From NCBI RefSeq assembly GCF_024460775.1, contig NZ_JANFYZ010000008.1, positions 62,001-126,000 of the forward strand: a stretch of DNA of 64,000 bases. The letters run 5' to 3'. Origin of the DNA: Desulfovibrio desulfuricans (lineage in GTDB: Bacteria > Desulfobacterota > Desulfovibrionia > Desulfovibrionales > Desulfovibrionaceae). Under the pieces are notes generated by a model that worked only from the letters and a program-made list of their open reading frames with translations, was not told the DNA's origin and did not search any database. Each line of letters opens with the position of its first letter. Within the stretch, counting starts at the first letter, position 1. Below, one piece after another: positions 18,050-25,889 of this stretch. Both the position numbers and the translations under genes were made by a program.

Positions 18050-18346
18050 TCAGCATTCAAGGCAACCGGCCAGGCGGTTGAAAACCGTCGGTTCCGCATG
18101 CCCCACCTGCACATCCAGCACATCGTGCAGCTTGCGCACCTGCTTTACAATCTGCTCCATACGCCCATCGTCCTTGACCACCAGCCACATGCGGCAGGTA
18201 TCGCCGTCTGCTTCCGGCGTGACAAGCACGCCCTCAAGGTTGTAGGCGCGGCCAGCAAAGAGGCCGCACACGTGCGAAAGCACACCGGGATGATTGTTGA
18301 CGCTCAAGTGCAAAGTTGTAAGCGCGCTCGTCACGGAACCGTTCAT
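18050..18346 (-). CDS. ilvN: Acetolactate synthase small (regulatory) subunit
   Basis: 98 residues forming a single ACT domain (LHLSVNNHPGVLSHVCGLFAGRAYNLEG at the N-terminus), the short form seen in E. coli IlvN. It binds valine-type effectors and stimulates and feedback-regulates IlvB. It lacks the second domain of long IlvH-type subunits. Its ATG overlaps the ilvB stop by four bases (ATGA), so expression is coupled. Confidence 0.9.
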   Translation of the reverse strand: MNGSVTSALTTLHLSVNNHPGVLSHVCGLFAGRAYNLEGVLVTPEADGDTCRMWLVVKDDGRMEQIVKQVRKLHDVLDVQVGHAEPTVFNRLAGCLEC

Positions 18347-20019
18347 GCGTTAACCCCCTCTATCATCTGACTGTTTGCCGCTCCTGGCGGCACCATGGGA
18401 AAAACCTTTTCTTCTGCGCTCATGCGCACTTCAAGCAGGCATGGGCCGGGCGTGCCCAAGGCCTTTTCCAGCACGGCCCTTGGGTCGCGCTCGTTGTTAA
18501 GGCAGATGGCCGGCATGCCAAAGCCCTGGGCAATGCGCACAAAGTCCGTGCCTGCCGTAAAGGTCGAGCCGAACAGCCGCCCTCCAAAGAACAGATCCTG
18601 CTGTTGCTGCACCAGCCCCAGTCCATCGTTGTTGCACAGGATAATCTTGACGTTGGCCTGATTTTCAACAGCCGTGGCCATTTCCTGAATATTCATGAGC
18701 AGGCTGCCATCGCCGGAAAAACAGACCACGGTTTCCTCCGGCTTTGCCAGCGCAGCGCCTATGGCGGCAGGCAGGCCAAAACCCATTGTTCCCAGCCCGC
18801 CGGATGTGAGCCACTGCCGGGGCTGCATCATGGGGTAGGCCTGGGCCACGCGCATCTGGTGCTGGCCCACGTCTGTGCTCACAATGCCCTTGCCGTGCAG
18901 GGCGTCCGCCACGTGCCTGATGATGCCGTAGGGCGAACAGACCTCATCCGTGCGGTCAAAACGCAGGCCGTGCTCCGCCTTGCATGCTGCCACGCGCTCA
19001 AGCCACGGCTCGTGGTCGGTCTTGCGCAACAGGGGCAGCAGGGCCGTGAGAGCCTCTGCCGCGTCCGCTGTAATGCCCACCTGCGGAATGCGCAGCTTGC
19101 CCACCTCGCAGGCATCAATATCGATGTGGACAAGGCCCGTCTTGGGGCAAAATCCGTCCAGCCTGCCCGTGGCGCGGTCGCCAAGGCGAGCGCCCACAAC
19201 CATGAGCAGGTCGCATTCGTCTACCAGCATGTTGGAGGCGCGCGCTCCGTGCATACCCAGCATGCCCACGGCCAGCTCATGCCCATGCGGCACCGTGCCC
19301 AGCCCGCGCAGGGACATGACGGCGGGGATGCGGCGAGCCTCCATAAAGGAAACCACCGCCGCCGAGGCCTCGGGAGAAGACGTGCCGCCGCCCAGCAACA
19401 ACAGGGGGCGCTTTGCGGCGTTCATCATTTCCGCCGCGCGGGCAAGGGCCTGCGGGTCTGGCTGCGGCATGGGCGCGGGGGTTCCGGCGGCGGGCAGATC
19501 CTGCAATTCAGCAACAGCCACCTGCACGTCACGCGGGATGTCCACCAGCACAGGGCCGGGGCGGTCGCCAGCGGCAATGGCAAAGGCCTCGGGAATCACG
19601 CGCAGCAGTTCGTCAATGGAGCGCACAATAAAGTTGTGTTTGGTGGCGGGAATGGACATGCCGTAGATGTCCACTTCCTGAAAGGCATCGGTACCGATCA
19701 TGCTCAGGGGCACCTGCCCGGTGATGCAGACCAGCGGCACGGAGTCCATGCGCGCATCGGCGAGCGCCGTGAGCGTATTGGTAGCACCGGGGCCGGAAGT
19801 GGCAAAGATAACGCCGGGACGGCCCGTAACCCTCGCCATGCCCTGCGCTATAAAGCCTGCGCCCTGTTCATGACGGGCAAGGATATGCCGGATGGTTCCA
19901 CTGCGCCCGAGGGCATCGTAGAGAGGAAGATTGAAACCGCCCGGGATGCCCGCAATGTGCGTGACACCCTGGTTCTCCAGCAGGCGGATGGTGAGTTCTG
20001 CTCCCGTAAGACGTAACAT
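18343..20019 (-). CDS. ilvB: Acetolactate synthase large (catalytic) subunit
   Basis: 558 residues, ThDP-dependent. It condenses pyruvate with pyruvate or 2-ketobutyrate as the first common step to valine, leucine and isoleucine. Motifs: the RHEQGAGFIAQGMAR glutamate helix (about 49-63), FATSGPGATN (72-81), and the ThDP/Mg site CFSGDGSLLMN with a later ILCNN. Followed by ilvN with a 4-base overlap. A leader peptide with branched-chain codons and an intrinsic terminator lie between the likely promoter and the start, so the gene should be controlled by attenuation. Confidence 0.95.
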   Translation of the reverse strand: MLRLTGAELTIRLLENQGVTHIAGIPGGFNLPLYDALGRSGTIRHILARHEQGAGFIAQGMARVTGRPGVIFATSGPGATNTLTALADARMDSVPLVCITGQVPLSMIGTDAFQEVDIYGMSIPATKHNFIVRSIDELLRVIPEAFAIAAGDRPGPVLVDIPRDVQVAVAELQDLPAAGTPAPMPQPDPQALARAAEMMNAAKRPLLLLGGGTSSPEASAAVVSFMEARRIPAVMSLRGLGTVPHGHELAVGMLGMHGARASNMLVDECDLLMVVGARLGDRATGRLDGFCPKTGLVHIDIDACEVGKLRIPQVGITADAAEALTALLPLLRKTDHEPWLERVAACKAEHGLRFDRTDEVCSPYGIIRHVADALHGKGIVSTDVGQHQMRVAQAYPMMQPRQWLTSGGLGTMGFGLPAAIGAALAKPEETVVCFSGDGSLLMNIQEMATAVENQANVKIILCNNDGLGLVQQQQDLFFGGRLFGSTFTAGTDFVRIAQGFGMPAICLNNERDPRAVLEKALGTPGPCLLEVRMSAEEKVFPMVPPGAANSQMIEGVNA

Positions 20020-20070
20020 CGCCGCAAGACTCCTTTTCGATGGTGAGGCTTGTCGGCGGCGGTGCGGACT

Positions 20071-20103
20071 AAAAAACCCCGCCGACTCGCGCCGGCGGGG
20101 TTT
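20071..20103 (-). terminator. Leader terminator (attenuator) upstream of ilvB
   Basis: On the minus strand an 11-bp perfect stem, AAACCCCGCCG / CGGCGGGGTTT, with an 8-base loop runs straight into TTT. It ends about 50 bases before the ilvB start and about 25 bases after the leader-peptide stop. No upstream gene on this strand needs it: terC ends at 20291, before the leader peptide. Confidence 0.85.
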
Positions 20104-20129
20104 GCAATACTACCTTGGATCTTCCCTGC

Positions 20130-20225
20130 TCAGAACGCGCGCAAAGTGTGACACCGTACTACTACGGCGCACATAATGGATAGCAGCGCTACGTGGCGGA
20201 AAGAAGATTGTGTGTTCATGCTCAT
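20130..20225 (-). CDS. ilvB leader peptide, 31 residues
   Basis: A short frame before the attenuator, ATG at 20225 (or the second Met at 20219), stop at 20130. It contains HVALLSI and then AVVVR: in a 31-residue peptide there are four Val, three Leu and one Ile. This matches the design of the enteric ilvB leader, which also carries a Val run. A ribosome stalled at the Val codons should prevent the terminator from forming. The GTA GTA GTA run lies at about 20165-20157. Confidence 0.78.
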   Translation of the reverse strand: MSMNTQSSFRHVALLSIMCAVVVRCHTLRAF

Positions 20226-20232
20226 GTTTGAG

Positions 20233-20262
20233 ACCCTACGCTGGCACCCGGCAAGATGTCAA
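20233..20262 (-). promoter_or_regulatory. Possible ilvBN promoter
   Basis: On the minus strand, TTGACA (20262-20257), 18 bases, then TAGGGT (20238-20233). The -35 is perfect and the -10 is weak. With this pair the transcript would start almost at the leader ATG, so a start slightly further upstream is also possible. Confidence 0.4.
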
Positions 20263-20290
20263 CATATCAGACCAGTGCGGACCAATAATT

Positions 20291-21880
20291 TTATTTTTTG
20301 CGCTTTCTGCCATCGGTATGCGGCAGCAGCAGCTTGACCGCGCGCACCTCGTCAATACGGCGACGATCCATGCGTGTTATCTCCAGATCCCAGCCCTGAT
20401 AGCGCAGGCGCGCGCCTTTTTCGGGTATACGGCCCAGGCGCTCCATAATGAGCCCCCCGAGGGTGGCGCTGAACAGACGGCGCGGCAGGCTCACCCCAAG
20501 CCAGCTTGCAAAAAGGTCAACGGCAAGACGCCCCGGCAGGACCCAACTGCCGTCAGGCCTGCGGCAAACCTCCGGCCCGGCGGGCATATCGCCCATCTGG
20601 CCCGCAAGCACGCTCAGCAGTTCCGCGGGGGTGATGATGCCCACAACACTGCCGTATTCATCCCGCACAAAGGCCAGCGGCGCGGGATTTGTACGAAAAT
20701 CTTCCAGCAGGGTCGTCAGCGGCGTGTGCTCAAATATGGTGGGCGCGGGGCGCACGTAGGTCTTCAGATCCCACTCGCGGTTGCCTATGCCCTGTTGCTC
20801 CTGTTGCAGGATTTCACCGGGGTGCACCACGCCCAGCACTTCGTCCGTATCGCGCCGCTGCACAGGCAGCCATGCAAGGCGCGAGGCAGCCGCAAAACGC
20901 GTGACCGTGGCGCGGTCGGCATTGCTGTCCAGCCAGTCCACGCGCTGACGCGGAATCATGATAAAACGCGCCGTGCGCCCGCCAAGGCGGATCACACGGG
21001 CCACCATGTCCCGCTCCATGGGAGCAAAGAGCTGCCCCCCGGCATCACCAGCCAGCGCCGCCGCCTCAAGCTGGGCCTCGCCGCCGCCGGGTACGCCGCC
21101 GCCGAGCAGGTTCAGAATGACCCGCGCCGTGGATTCGCGCATGTCGCGCATGCTGTAGCGCCTGCGGCGGCTGCGCAAGGCCCACTGGTTGCAGGTCTCC
21201 ACCAGCACGGAAAAACCAATGGCCGCGTACATATAGCCCTTGGGGATATGGTAGCCAAGTCCATCGGCCAGCAGGCTCAGACCGATCATCAGCAAAAATC
21301 CCAGACACAGCACAATGACTGTGGGGTGACGCTCCACAAACTCCAGCAGGGGGGCTGCGGCAAGCACCATGATGACCATGGCAGCCAGCACCGCCAGCAT
21401 CATGATGAACACATGGTCCACCATGCCCACGGAGGTGATGATGGAATCCAGCGAAAACACGGCATCCAGAATGATGATCTGAAAAATCACCTGCCAGTAG
21501 CCAGCCTGCGGCCCGCTGGTATCGAACCTGCCCGCATGGCCTTCAAGCCTGTCGTGCAGTTCCATTGTGCCCTTGAGCAGCAAGAACACGCCGCCAGCCA
21601 TAAGGATAAGATCGCGGGCAGAATAGCCGTGCCCCCCCAGGGTAAACAGGGGGTCGGTAAGGGCAACCAGCCGCGCCATGAAGGCCAGCAGCACCATACG
21701 CATGAGCAGGGCAAGCCCAAGGCCGGTCATGAAGGCCTGACGCTTCTTTTCCTGCGGCAGCTTGTTCACAAGTATGGAAATAAAAACCAGGTTGTCTACG
21801 CCCAGCACCACTTCCAGCAGCACCAGCGTACCCAGGCCAGCCCAGGCTGCGGGGTCAGTTACCCATGCCAGATCCCACAT
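20291..21880 (-). CDS. TerC-family membrane protein with CBS and CorC/HlyC domains
   Basis: 529 residues, in the layout of E. coli YoaE/YegH. A TerC membrane domain (about residues 5-235) with seven or so helices carries the family motifs LLEVVLGVDNLVFI and LDAVFSLDSIITS, whose acidic residues are thought to bind metal. A CBS pair (about 290-410) and a CorC_HlyC domain (about 430-525) follow. It is probably involved in metal ion export or tolerance, linked in some bacteria to metalation of exported proteins; the substrate is unknown here. The ATG at 21880 is chosen because GGAG lies six bases before it; 21898 is an alternative. Confidence 0.85.
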   Translation of the reverse strand: MWDLAWVTDPAAWAGLGTLVLLEVVLGVDNLVFISILVNKLPQEKKRQAFMTGLGLALLMRMVLLAFMARLVALTDPLFTLGGHGYSARDLILMAGGVFLLLKGTMELHDRLEGHAGRFDTSGPQAGYWQVIFQIIILDAVFSLDSIITSVGMVDHVFIMMLAVLAAMVIMVLAAAPLLEFVERHPTVIVLCLGFLLMIGLSLLADGLGYHIPKGYMYAAIGFSVLVETCNQWALRSRRRRYSMRDMRESTARVILNLLGGGVPGGGEAQLEAAALAGDAGGQLFAPMERDMVARVIRLGGRTARFIMIPRQRVDWLDSNADRATVTRFAAASRLAWLPVQRRDTDEVLGVVHPGEILQQEQQGIGNREWDLKTYVRPAPTIFEHTPLTTLLEDFRTNPAPLAFVRDEYGSVVGIITPAELLSVLAGQMGDMPAGPEVCRRPDGSWVLPGRLAVDLFASWLGVSLPRRLFSATLGGLIMERLGRIPEKGARLRYQGWDLEITRMDRRRIDEVRAVKLLLPHTDGRKRKK

Positions 21881-21914
21881 ATTTTCTCCGGCGGCCATGC
21901 CGCGTTTCCGTAAT

Positions 21915-21936
21915 AAAAAAGGGGCCAGAGGCCCCA
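21915..21936 (-). terminator. Terminator between tsf and terC
   Basis: On the minus strand GGGGCC-TCT-GGCCCC is followed by TTTTTTATT. It lies just before the terC start, so it separates terC from rpsB-tsf. Confidence 0.75.
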
Positions 21937-22046
21937 GCAGACAGCAATTCCCGCCTGGCGGGATTTGAAGAAACCATTCGCGCCCGACAACACCGCAAGG
22001 CGCTGTCAGTGCATGATTTCTGGTTGCGTTGACTTTGTCAAACGCA

Positions 22047-22069
22047 ATGGGGGGCCAAAGGCCCCCCAT
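22047..22069 (-). terminator. Hairpin after tsf
   Basis: A perfect 10-bp palindromic stem, ATGGGGGGCC / GGCCCCCCAT, with a 3-base loop. There is no U tract on the minus strand. It may protect the 3' end of the tsf transcript or act together with the terminator at 21915-21936. Confidence 0.4.
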
Positions 22070-22129
22070 AAAACCGTGCTTGGCCAGAAGGCGTACACTT
22101 ATGTGCCGGAATCCGGCGCAGCGCTGTGC

Positions 22130-22987
22130 CTATTCGGCAGCAAGCTGGATGCGTTCGAAACCGGTAACCGTGATTTCGTCGCCGATGGTCTTGCCCGTTT
22201 CGCGCACGATGTCGGAAATGGTCTTCTTGTCATCGCGGATGTAGGGCTGTTCCATGAGGCACACTTCCTTCTGGAACTTCTTCACCGCGCCGTCGGCAAT
22301 CTTGTCCACGATCTGGGCGGGCTTGCCTTCTTCAAGGGCCTTCTGGCGGTAAACTTCGCGTTCACGCTCCACAGCTGCCTGATCAAGGCTGGCGGCGTCA
22401 AGGGCCAGGGGGCTGGCGGCGGCAACCTGCATGGCGAGGTTCTTGGCCAGTTCCAGCACTTCGGGCTTGGCGGCGCTTTCAGCCTTGCCGCAGGTCAGGT
22501 ACACAAGAACGCCGATCTTGCTGTTGGCGTGGACATACTGACCCACCACATCGTTGGCGCTCTTTTTGCTGAAGCGGGCAAACTTGCCGAGCTGCATGTT
22601 TTCGCCCACGGAGGCGATGAGCTGGGTCACTTCTTCGCCCAGGAGGGCTTCAAGAGCGGCGGCGTCGGCAGGAGCCTTTTCAAGGATAACCTGGGTCACG
22701 CGGGTGGCCATGGTCTGGAACTGATCGCCGCGAGCCACGAAGTCGGTTTCGCAAAGCAGCGAACCCATGGCGATGTGCATGTTGTCGGCAGTGGCGGCCA
22801 CGGTCACGAGGCCTTCGCTGGTGGCGCGGCCAGACTTTTTGGCAGCCTTGGCCATACCCTTCTGGCGCAGCCAGTCAACGGCCTTTTCCAGGTCGCCTTC
22901 CACTTCCACCAGGGCTTTCTTGCAGTCCATCATGCCTGCGGCGGTCATGTCGCGCAGTTCTTTAACCAATTGTGCAGTGATAGCCAT
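22130..22987 (-). CDS. tsf: Elongation factor Ts
   Basis: 285 residues. Exchanges GDP for GTP on EF-Tu. The N-terminal UBA-like domain with LVKELRDMTAAGMMDCKKAL is diagnostic, and the LCETDFVARGDQF core motif lies near residue 80. The start follows GGAG; an extended reading from 23074 adds 29 residues with no family match. It is second in the conserved rpsB-tsf pair, separated from rpsB by 162 bases that hold two large hairpins. Confidence 0.96.
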   Translation of the reverse strand: MAITAQLVKELRDMTAAGMMDCKKALVEVEGDLEKAVDWLRQKGMAKAAKKSGRATSEGLVTVAATADNMHIAMGSLLCETDFVARGDQFQTMATRVTQVILEKAPADAAALEALLGEEVTQLIASVGENMQLGKFARFSKKSANDVVGQYVHANSKIGVLVYLTCGKAESAAKPEVLELAKNLAMQVAAASPLALDAASLDQAAVEREREVYRQKALEEGKPAQIVDKIADGAVKKFQKEVCLMEQPYIRDDKKTISDIVRETGKTIGDEITVTGFERIQLAAE

Positions 22988-23043
22988 AGTATACTCCACA
23001 CGCTGTCCGGCCCCAAGCCGGAGTTTTGTAAATGCCTGATCGG

Positions 23044-23123
23044 TTGCGCGGCCTCCGCGAAGCGCGGCGCGCAATCTTTCATCCAGACGGGGGCAGCGCA
23101 GCCCTTACAGGTTGCGCCGCCCC
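23044..23123 (-). other. Two large hairpins in the rpsB-tsf spacer
   Basis: Hairpin A (23044-23074): TTGCGCG / CGCGCAA with an inner CCGCG-AAG-CGCGG. Hairpin B (23089-23123): GGGGGC-A-GCGCA pairs with TGCGC-C-GCCCCC, an 11-bp stem with one mismatch. Neither has a U tract. They could set the ratio of S2 to EF-Ts by processing or partial termination. Confidence 0.5.
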
Positions 23124-23149
23124 CAGGATACGGAATATGGAAAGGCCTG

Positions 23150-23926
23150 CTATTCGGCGGGAGCGGCTTCCGGAGCGGGAGCGGCGGCTTCAGCCTTCTG
23201 CATGGCTTCTTCGGCGTTGACGGCTTCGCCCTTGTGATCCTTGTTCATGGCTTCGCCTTCCATGCAGGCTTCGGCGAAAGCAGCCACAAACAGCTTGATG
23301 GCGCGGATGGCGTCGTCATTGCCGGGGATGATGTAGTCAATGACATCGGGATCGCAGTTGGTGTCGGTCACGGCCACGATCGGGATGCCGAGCTTGCGGC
23401 ATTCCTTGACGGCGATGTCTTCACGGTGCGGGTCGATGATAAAGGCAAGCTGGGGAATGCGGTCCATGTTCTTGATACCGCCAAGGGTTTCCTCGAGCTT
23501 TTTCATTTCGCGTTCCAGAAGCAGAATTTCCTTCTTCTGGTAGCGATTGATGGTGCCGTCGCCAAACATGGCTTCCAGCTTCTTCAGACGGTCCACGCTC
23601 TTCTGGATGGTGACAAAGTTGGTGAGCGTGCCGCCCATCCAACGGTTGGTCACGTGGAACTGACCGGCGCGGCCAGCCTCAGCGGCCACTGCTTCCTGAG
23701 CCTGACGCTTGGTACCGATGAACAGCACCTTGCCGCCCTTGGCAACAGTGTCGACCACTTTGTCGTAGGCGACGCGGAACAGCTTGACGGTCTGCTGCAG
23801 GTCAATGATATGGATGCCGTTGCGGGCGCCAAAGATGTAAGGACGCATCTTGGGATTCCAGCGGCGGGTCTGGTGACCGAAATGCACGCCGGTTTCCAGC
23901 ATTTGCTTCATGCTGACATAAGCCAT
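23150..23926 (-). CDS. rpsB: 30S ribosomal protein S2
   Basis: 258 residues. S2 binds late to the 30S head-body junction and helps recruit S1. The N-terminus [27 protein letters not shown] and the GGTLTNF and [12 protein letters not shown] segments are typical. The tail is Ala/Glu-rich ([13 protein letters not shown]), as in several relatives. The start is set by TTTGGAGGAA. It is the first gene of rpsB-tsf; its leader of more than 100 bases holds a terminator-like hairpin. Confidence 0.97.
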   Translation of the reverse strand: MAYVSMKQMLETGVHFGHQTRRWNPKMRPYIFGARNGIHIIDLQQTVKLFRVAYDKVVDTVAKGGKVLFIGTKRQAQEAVAAEAGRAGQFHVTNRWMGGTLTNFVTIQKSVDRLKKLEAMFGDGTINRYQKKEILLLEREMKKLEETLGGIKNMDRIPQLAFIIDPHREDIAVKECRKLGIPIVAVTDTNCDPDVIDYIIPGNDDAIRAIKLFVAAFAEACMEGEAMNKDHKGEAVNAEEAMQKAEAAAPAPEAAPAE

Positions 23927-24019
23927 TGGGATTCCTCCAAAGGGTTAACTTCTTCCACCCATGCCCTGACCCTGCAACCCGATGTCCACACCCAGGAGGG
24001 ACAAGCCGTCCTTGGGCGC

Positions 24020-24049
24020 AAAAAATGGACGACGCCACACGCGCCGTCC
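24020..24049 (-). terminator. Terminator-like hairpin in the rpsB leader
   Basis: On the minus strand GGACGGCGC and GCGTCGTCC pair (9 bp with one wobble) around a 5-base loop and are followed by ATTTTTT. It is either the terminator of the upstream gene (stop at 24168) or an attenuator, because a promoter-like sequence lies between that gene and the hairpin. Confidence 0.65.
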
Positions 24050-24099
24050 CACCGGGCACCCCGGGCCGCTGCCTTTGGGTGTGCTTGATGGAAAGGGAG

Positions 24100-24128
24100 T
24101 CAATACACTATCACCTTGCGAATAGCAA
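24100..24128 (-). promoter_or_regulatory. Possible rpsB promoter
   Basis: Minus strand TTGCTA (24128-24123), 17 bases, TATTGA (24105-24100). Both boxes are partial matches. If used, the hairpin at 24020-24049 would lie inside the rpsB leader. Confidence 0.35.
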
Positions 24129-24167
24129 GCATTGATGCGGAAATTTCCGCGCAAACCGCAGATCAGC

Positions 24168-25691
24168 CTAACGGCTCAGCCCCTGCACAAGCTCAGGCTG
24201 GGTTTCGCTCAGCCCCTTTCCTGCATAAATGACCAGAACATCACTGTTCTTTACGCGGACAAGATCGGGATGCGCGTCAAAAAACGCTGCCGCCCGTTCA
24301 AATTCCCCACGTGATACCCCGCCCCCGCCGCCCGCAAGATAGGCCGTGCCCGCATAGGGTGAAATCATCACCACACTGTCGCCTAGCGGCCCGTCCATAT
24401 GCGATATGTCGGCGATATAGCGCTGATAGGGATAAAATACGTGCGGCCCAAGGCCGGACTGCGCCCACACGCGCACAGTCGGAGGAAAGTTCGGCAATTG
24501 CCCCAGAGCTTCGCGCAGGCGCGTATAAGACTGCGCCTCGGGGTGTTGCAGCAGCCGCGCCACTGTCACAGCCGGATTATACCAACCCGTCTGCGTAGCG
24601 AGCATGATGACGGCCATCGCCACACCGGCGGCGGGCAGAAGCTTTTTCCACAATGCGGGGCGCAGTTTGCCCTGCACCCACATGCAGGCGTGGCAGATGG
24701 CGAGCATCAGAAACACGCCGGGCAAATCCTCATACTGCCCGGCCATGGCCCACATCTGGCTGTAGCCGGAAACAGCCACCATGGCGAGATAGGGCAACGT
24801 GCACAGCAGGCAGAGCAAGGCCTTGCGCCCAAGCAGGGGCAAAAACCACGAGTACGCCAACAACTGGATATAGTATCGCAGTTTGAGATCCCACTGCCCG
24901 CGCACATCTACAAAATGGCTGAAGGCATAGCCCGTGCCCGCGCCTGCAAGCTGGCGCATGTAGGGCAGCCATACCTTTGTGACCGTGACAAACCACAGGC
25001 CGGAACACAGGCATAAAATAGCGCCGACACGCCGCTGCCCCAACAGCAAAAAGGCATACATGCCCAGGCAAAAAATACTGGGCGCGGCGCGCTCCTGCGC
25101 CAGAAAGACCACAAGGCAGCATCCGGCTAGCGCCCACCAGCGGCGCTTGTGCAGCATGAGCACGGCCAGCATGAGCATGGGCGTGACGAGCGTTGTGTAG
25201 TGAACCTGCCGCGACCACGGCGTGAGCACCGGACGGAAAAAAAAGAAAAGAAGCAGCGCAAAACCTGCCGTCCACACCCAGTTGCCAGAAGGCGTATCGC
25301 CTTCCGCTTCTTCATGCAGGGTGCGCACCAGCCGGGGCAGAATAAAGGCCATTGCCCCCACCGCCACGCCTTGCAGAACGCTGAGGGGGTACGGGCTCTT
25401 CCACGGCCCCACAAGGGGGGCCAGCAGGGCCGTCAGGGGGGTGCAATGGTGGGCGTAAAAGGGTTTACCCTCATAGACGTTGGAAAAAGGAGCCTGCCAG
25501 TCCCAGCCGTTCCAGACCCGCCAGATCTGCGTAATAAAGTAGCCAAAATCCGCATCATTGATGACAAAGCTGCGCATTTGCAACACGCTGCCCCATATGA
25601 ACAAGGCGGCAAAAGCCAGAGGAATGTACCAGAGCACCAGCTTTTCCGCCAGTGCAGACCCGCCTGTACAGGACTTGCAGTTCATGTTCAT
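24168..25691 (-). CDS. DUF2079-type polytopic membrane protein
   Basis: About 507 residues with ten or more membrane helices. The segment near the first large loop (DFGYFITQIWRVWNG and then KPFYAHHCTPLTALLAPL) has the layout of the DUF2079 family, which resembles GT-C glycosyltransferases and may use lipid-linked sugars. The function is not established. The C-terminal 130 residues form a soluble, probably periplasmic domain with a Gly-rich loop. The ATG at 25691 is preferred over a GTG at 25754. The gene appears to stand alone, divergent from the M16C peptidase. Confidence 0.68.
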   Translation of the reverse strand: MNMNCKSCTGGSALAEKLVLWYIPLAFAALFIWGSVLQMRSFVINDADFGYFITQIWRVWNGWDWQAPFSNVYEGKPFYAHHCTPLTALLAPLVGPWKSPYPLSVLQGVAVGAMAFILPRLVRTLHEEAEGDTPSGNWVWTAGFALLLFFFFRPVLTPWSRQVHYTTLVTPMLMLAVLMLHKRRWWALAGCCLVVFLAQERAAPSIFCLGMYAFLLLGQRRVGAILCLCSGLWFVTVTKVWLPYMRQLAGAGTGYAFSHFVDVRGQWDLKLRYYIQLLAYSWFLPLLGRKALLCLLCTLPYLAMVAVSGYSQMWAMAGQYEDLPGVFLMLAICHACMWVQGKLRPALWKKLLPAAGVAMAVIMLATQTGWYNPAVTVARLLQHPEAQSYTRLREALGQLPNFPPTVRVWAQSGLGPHVFYPYQRYIADISHMDGPLGDSVVMISPYAGTAYLAGGGGGVSRGEFERAAAFFDAHPDLVRVKNSDVLVIYAGKGLSETQPELVQGLSR

Positions 25692-25805
25692 ATCATCTCG
25701 CTCAATCAAAAATTTGCGGCCCCGCGCAAGGGCATGGGCTGATTTCAGTATCACGCCGGGAGCCGGGTCACAAGCCGGGCATGACGCGCCCGCTGGCAGC
25801 GCCCC

Positions 25806-25834
25806 TTTTCAAACGGCGCATCTATACTTATAGT
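25806..25834 (+). promoter_or_regulatory. Possible promoter of the M16C peptidase gene
   Basis: TTTTCA, 17 bases, TATAGT. Good -10, weak -35. The transcript would begin about 50 bases before the ATG at 25890. Confidence 0.4.
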
Positions 25835-25889
25835 TAGAGTTCACGCTGCGCCTCAAGCGGCGCTGCACATCAACACTTCAGGATTCATC

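Noticed and set aside
18604..20016. A plus-strand frame opposite ilvB
   Set aside because: Antisense shadow; no family pattern.
21965..24088. A 707-codon open frame on the plus strand opposite tsf and rpsB
   Set aside because: It is antisense to two certain genes. Long antisense frames arise from the strong GC bias at third codon positions; its protein is rich in Gly, His and Ala without any family pattern.
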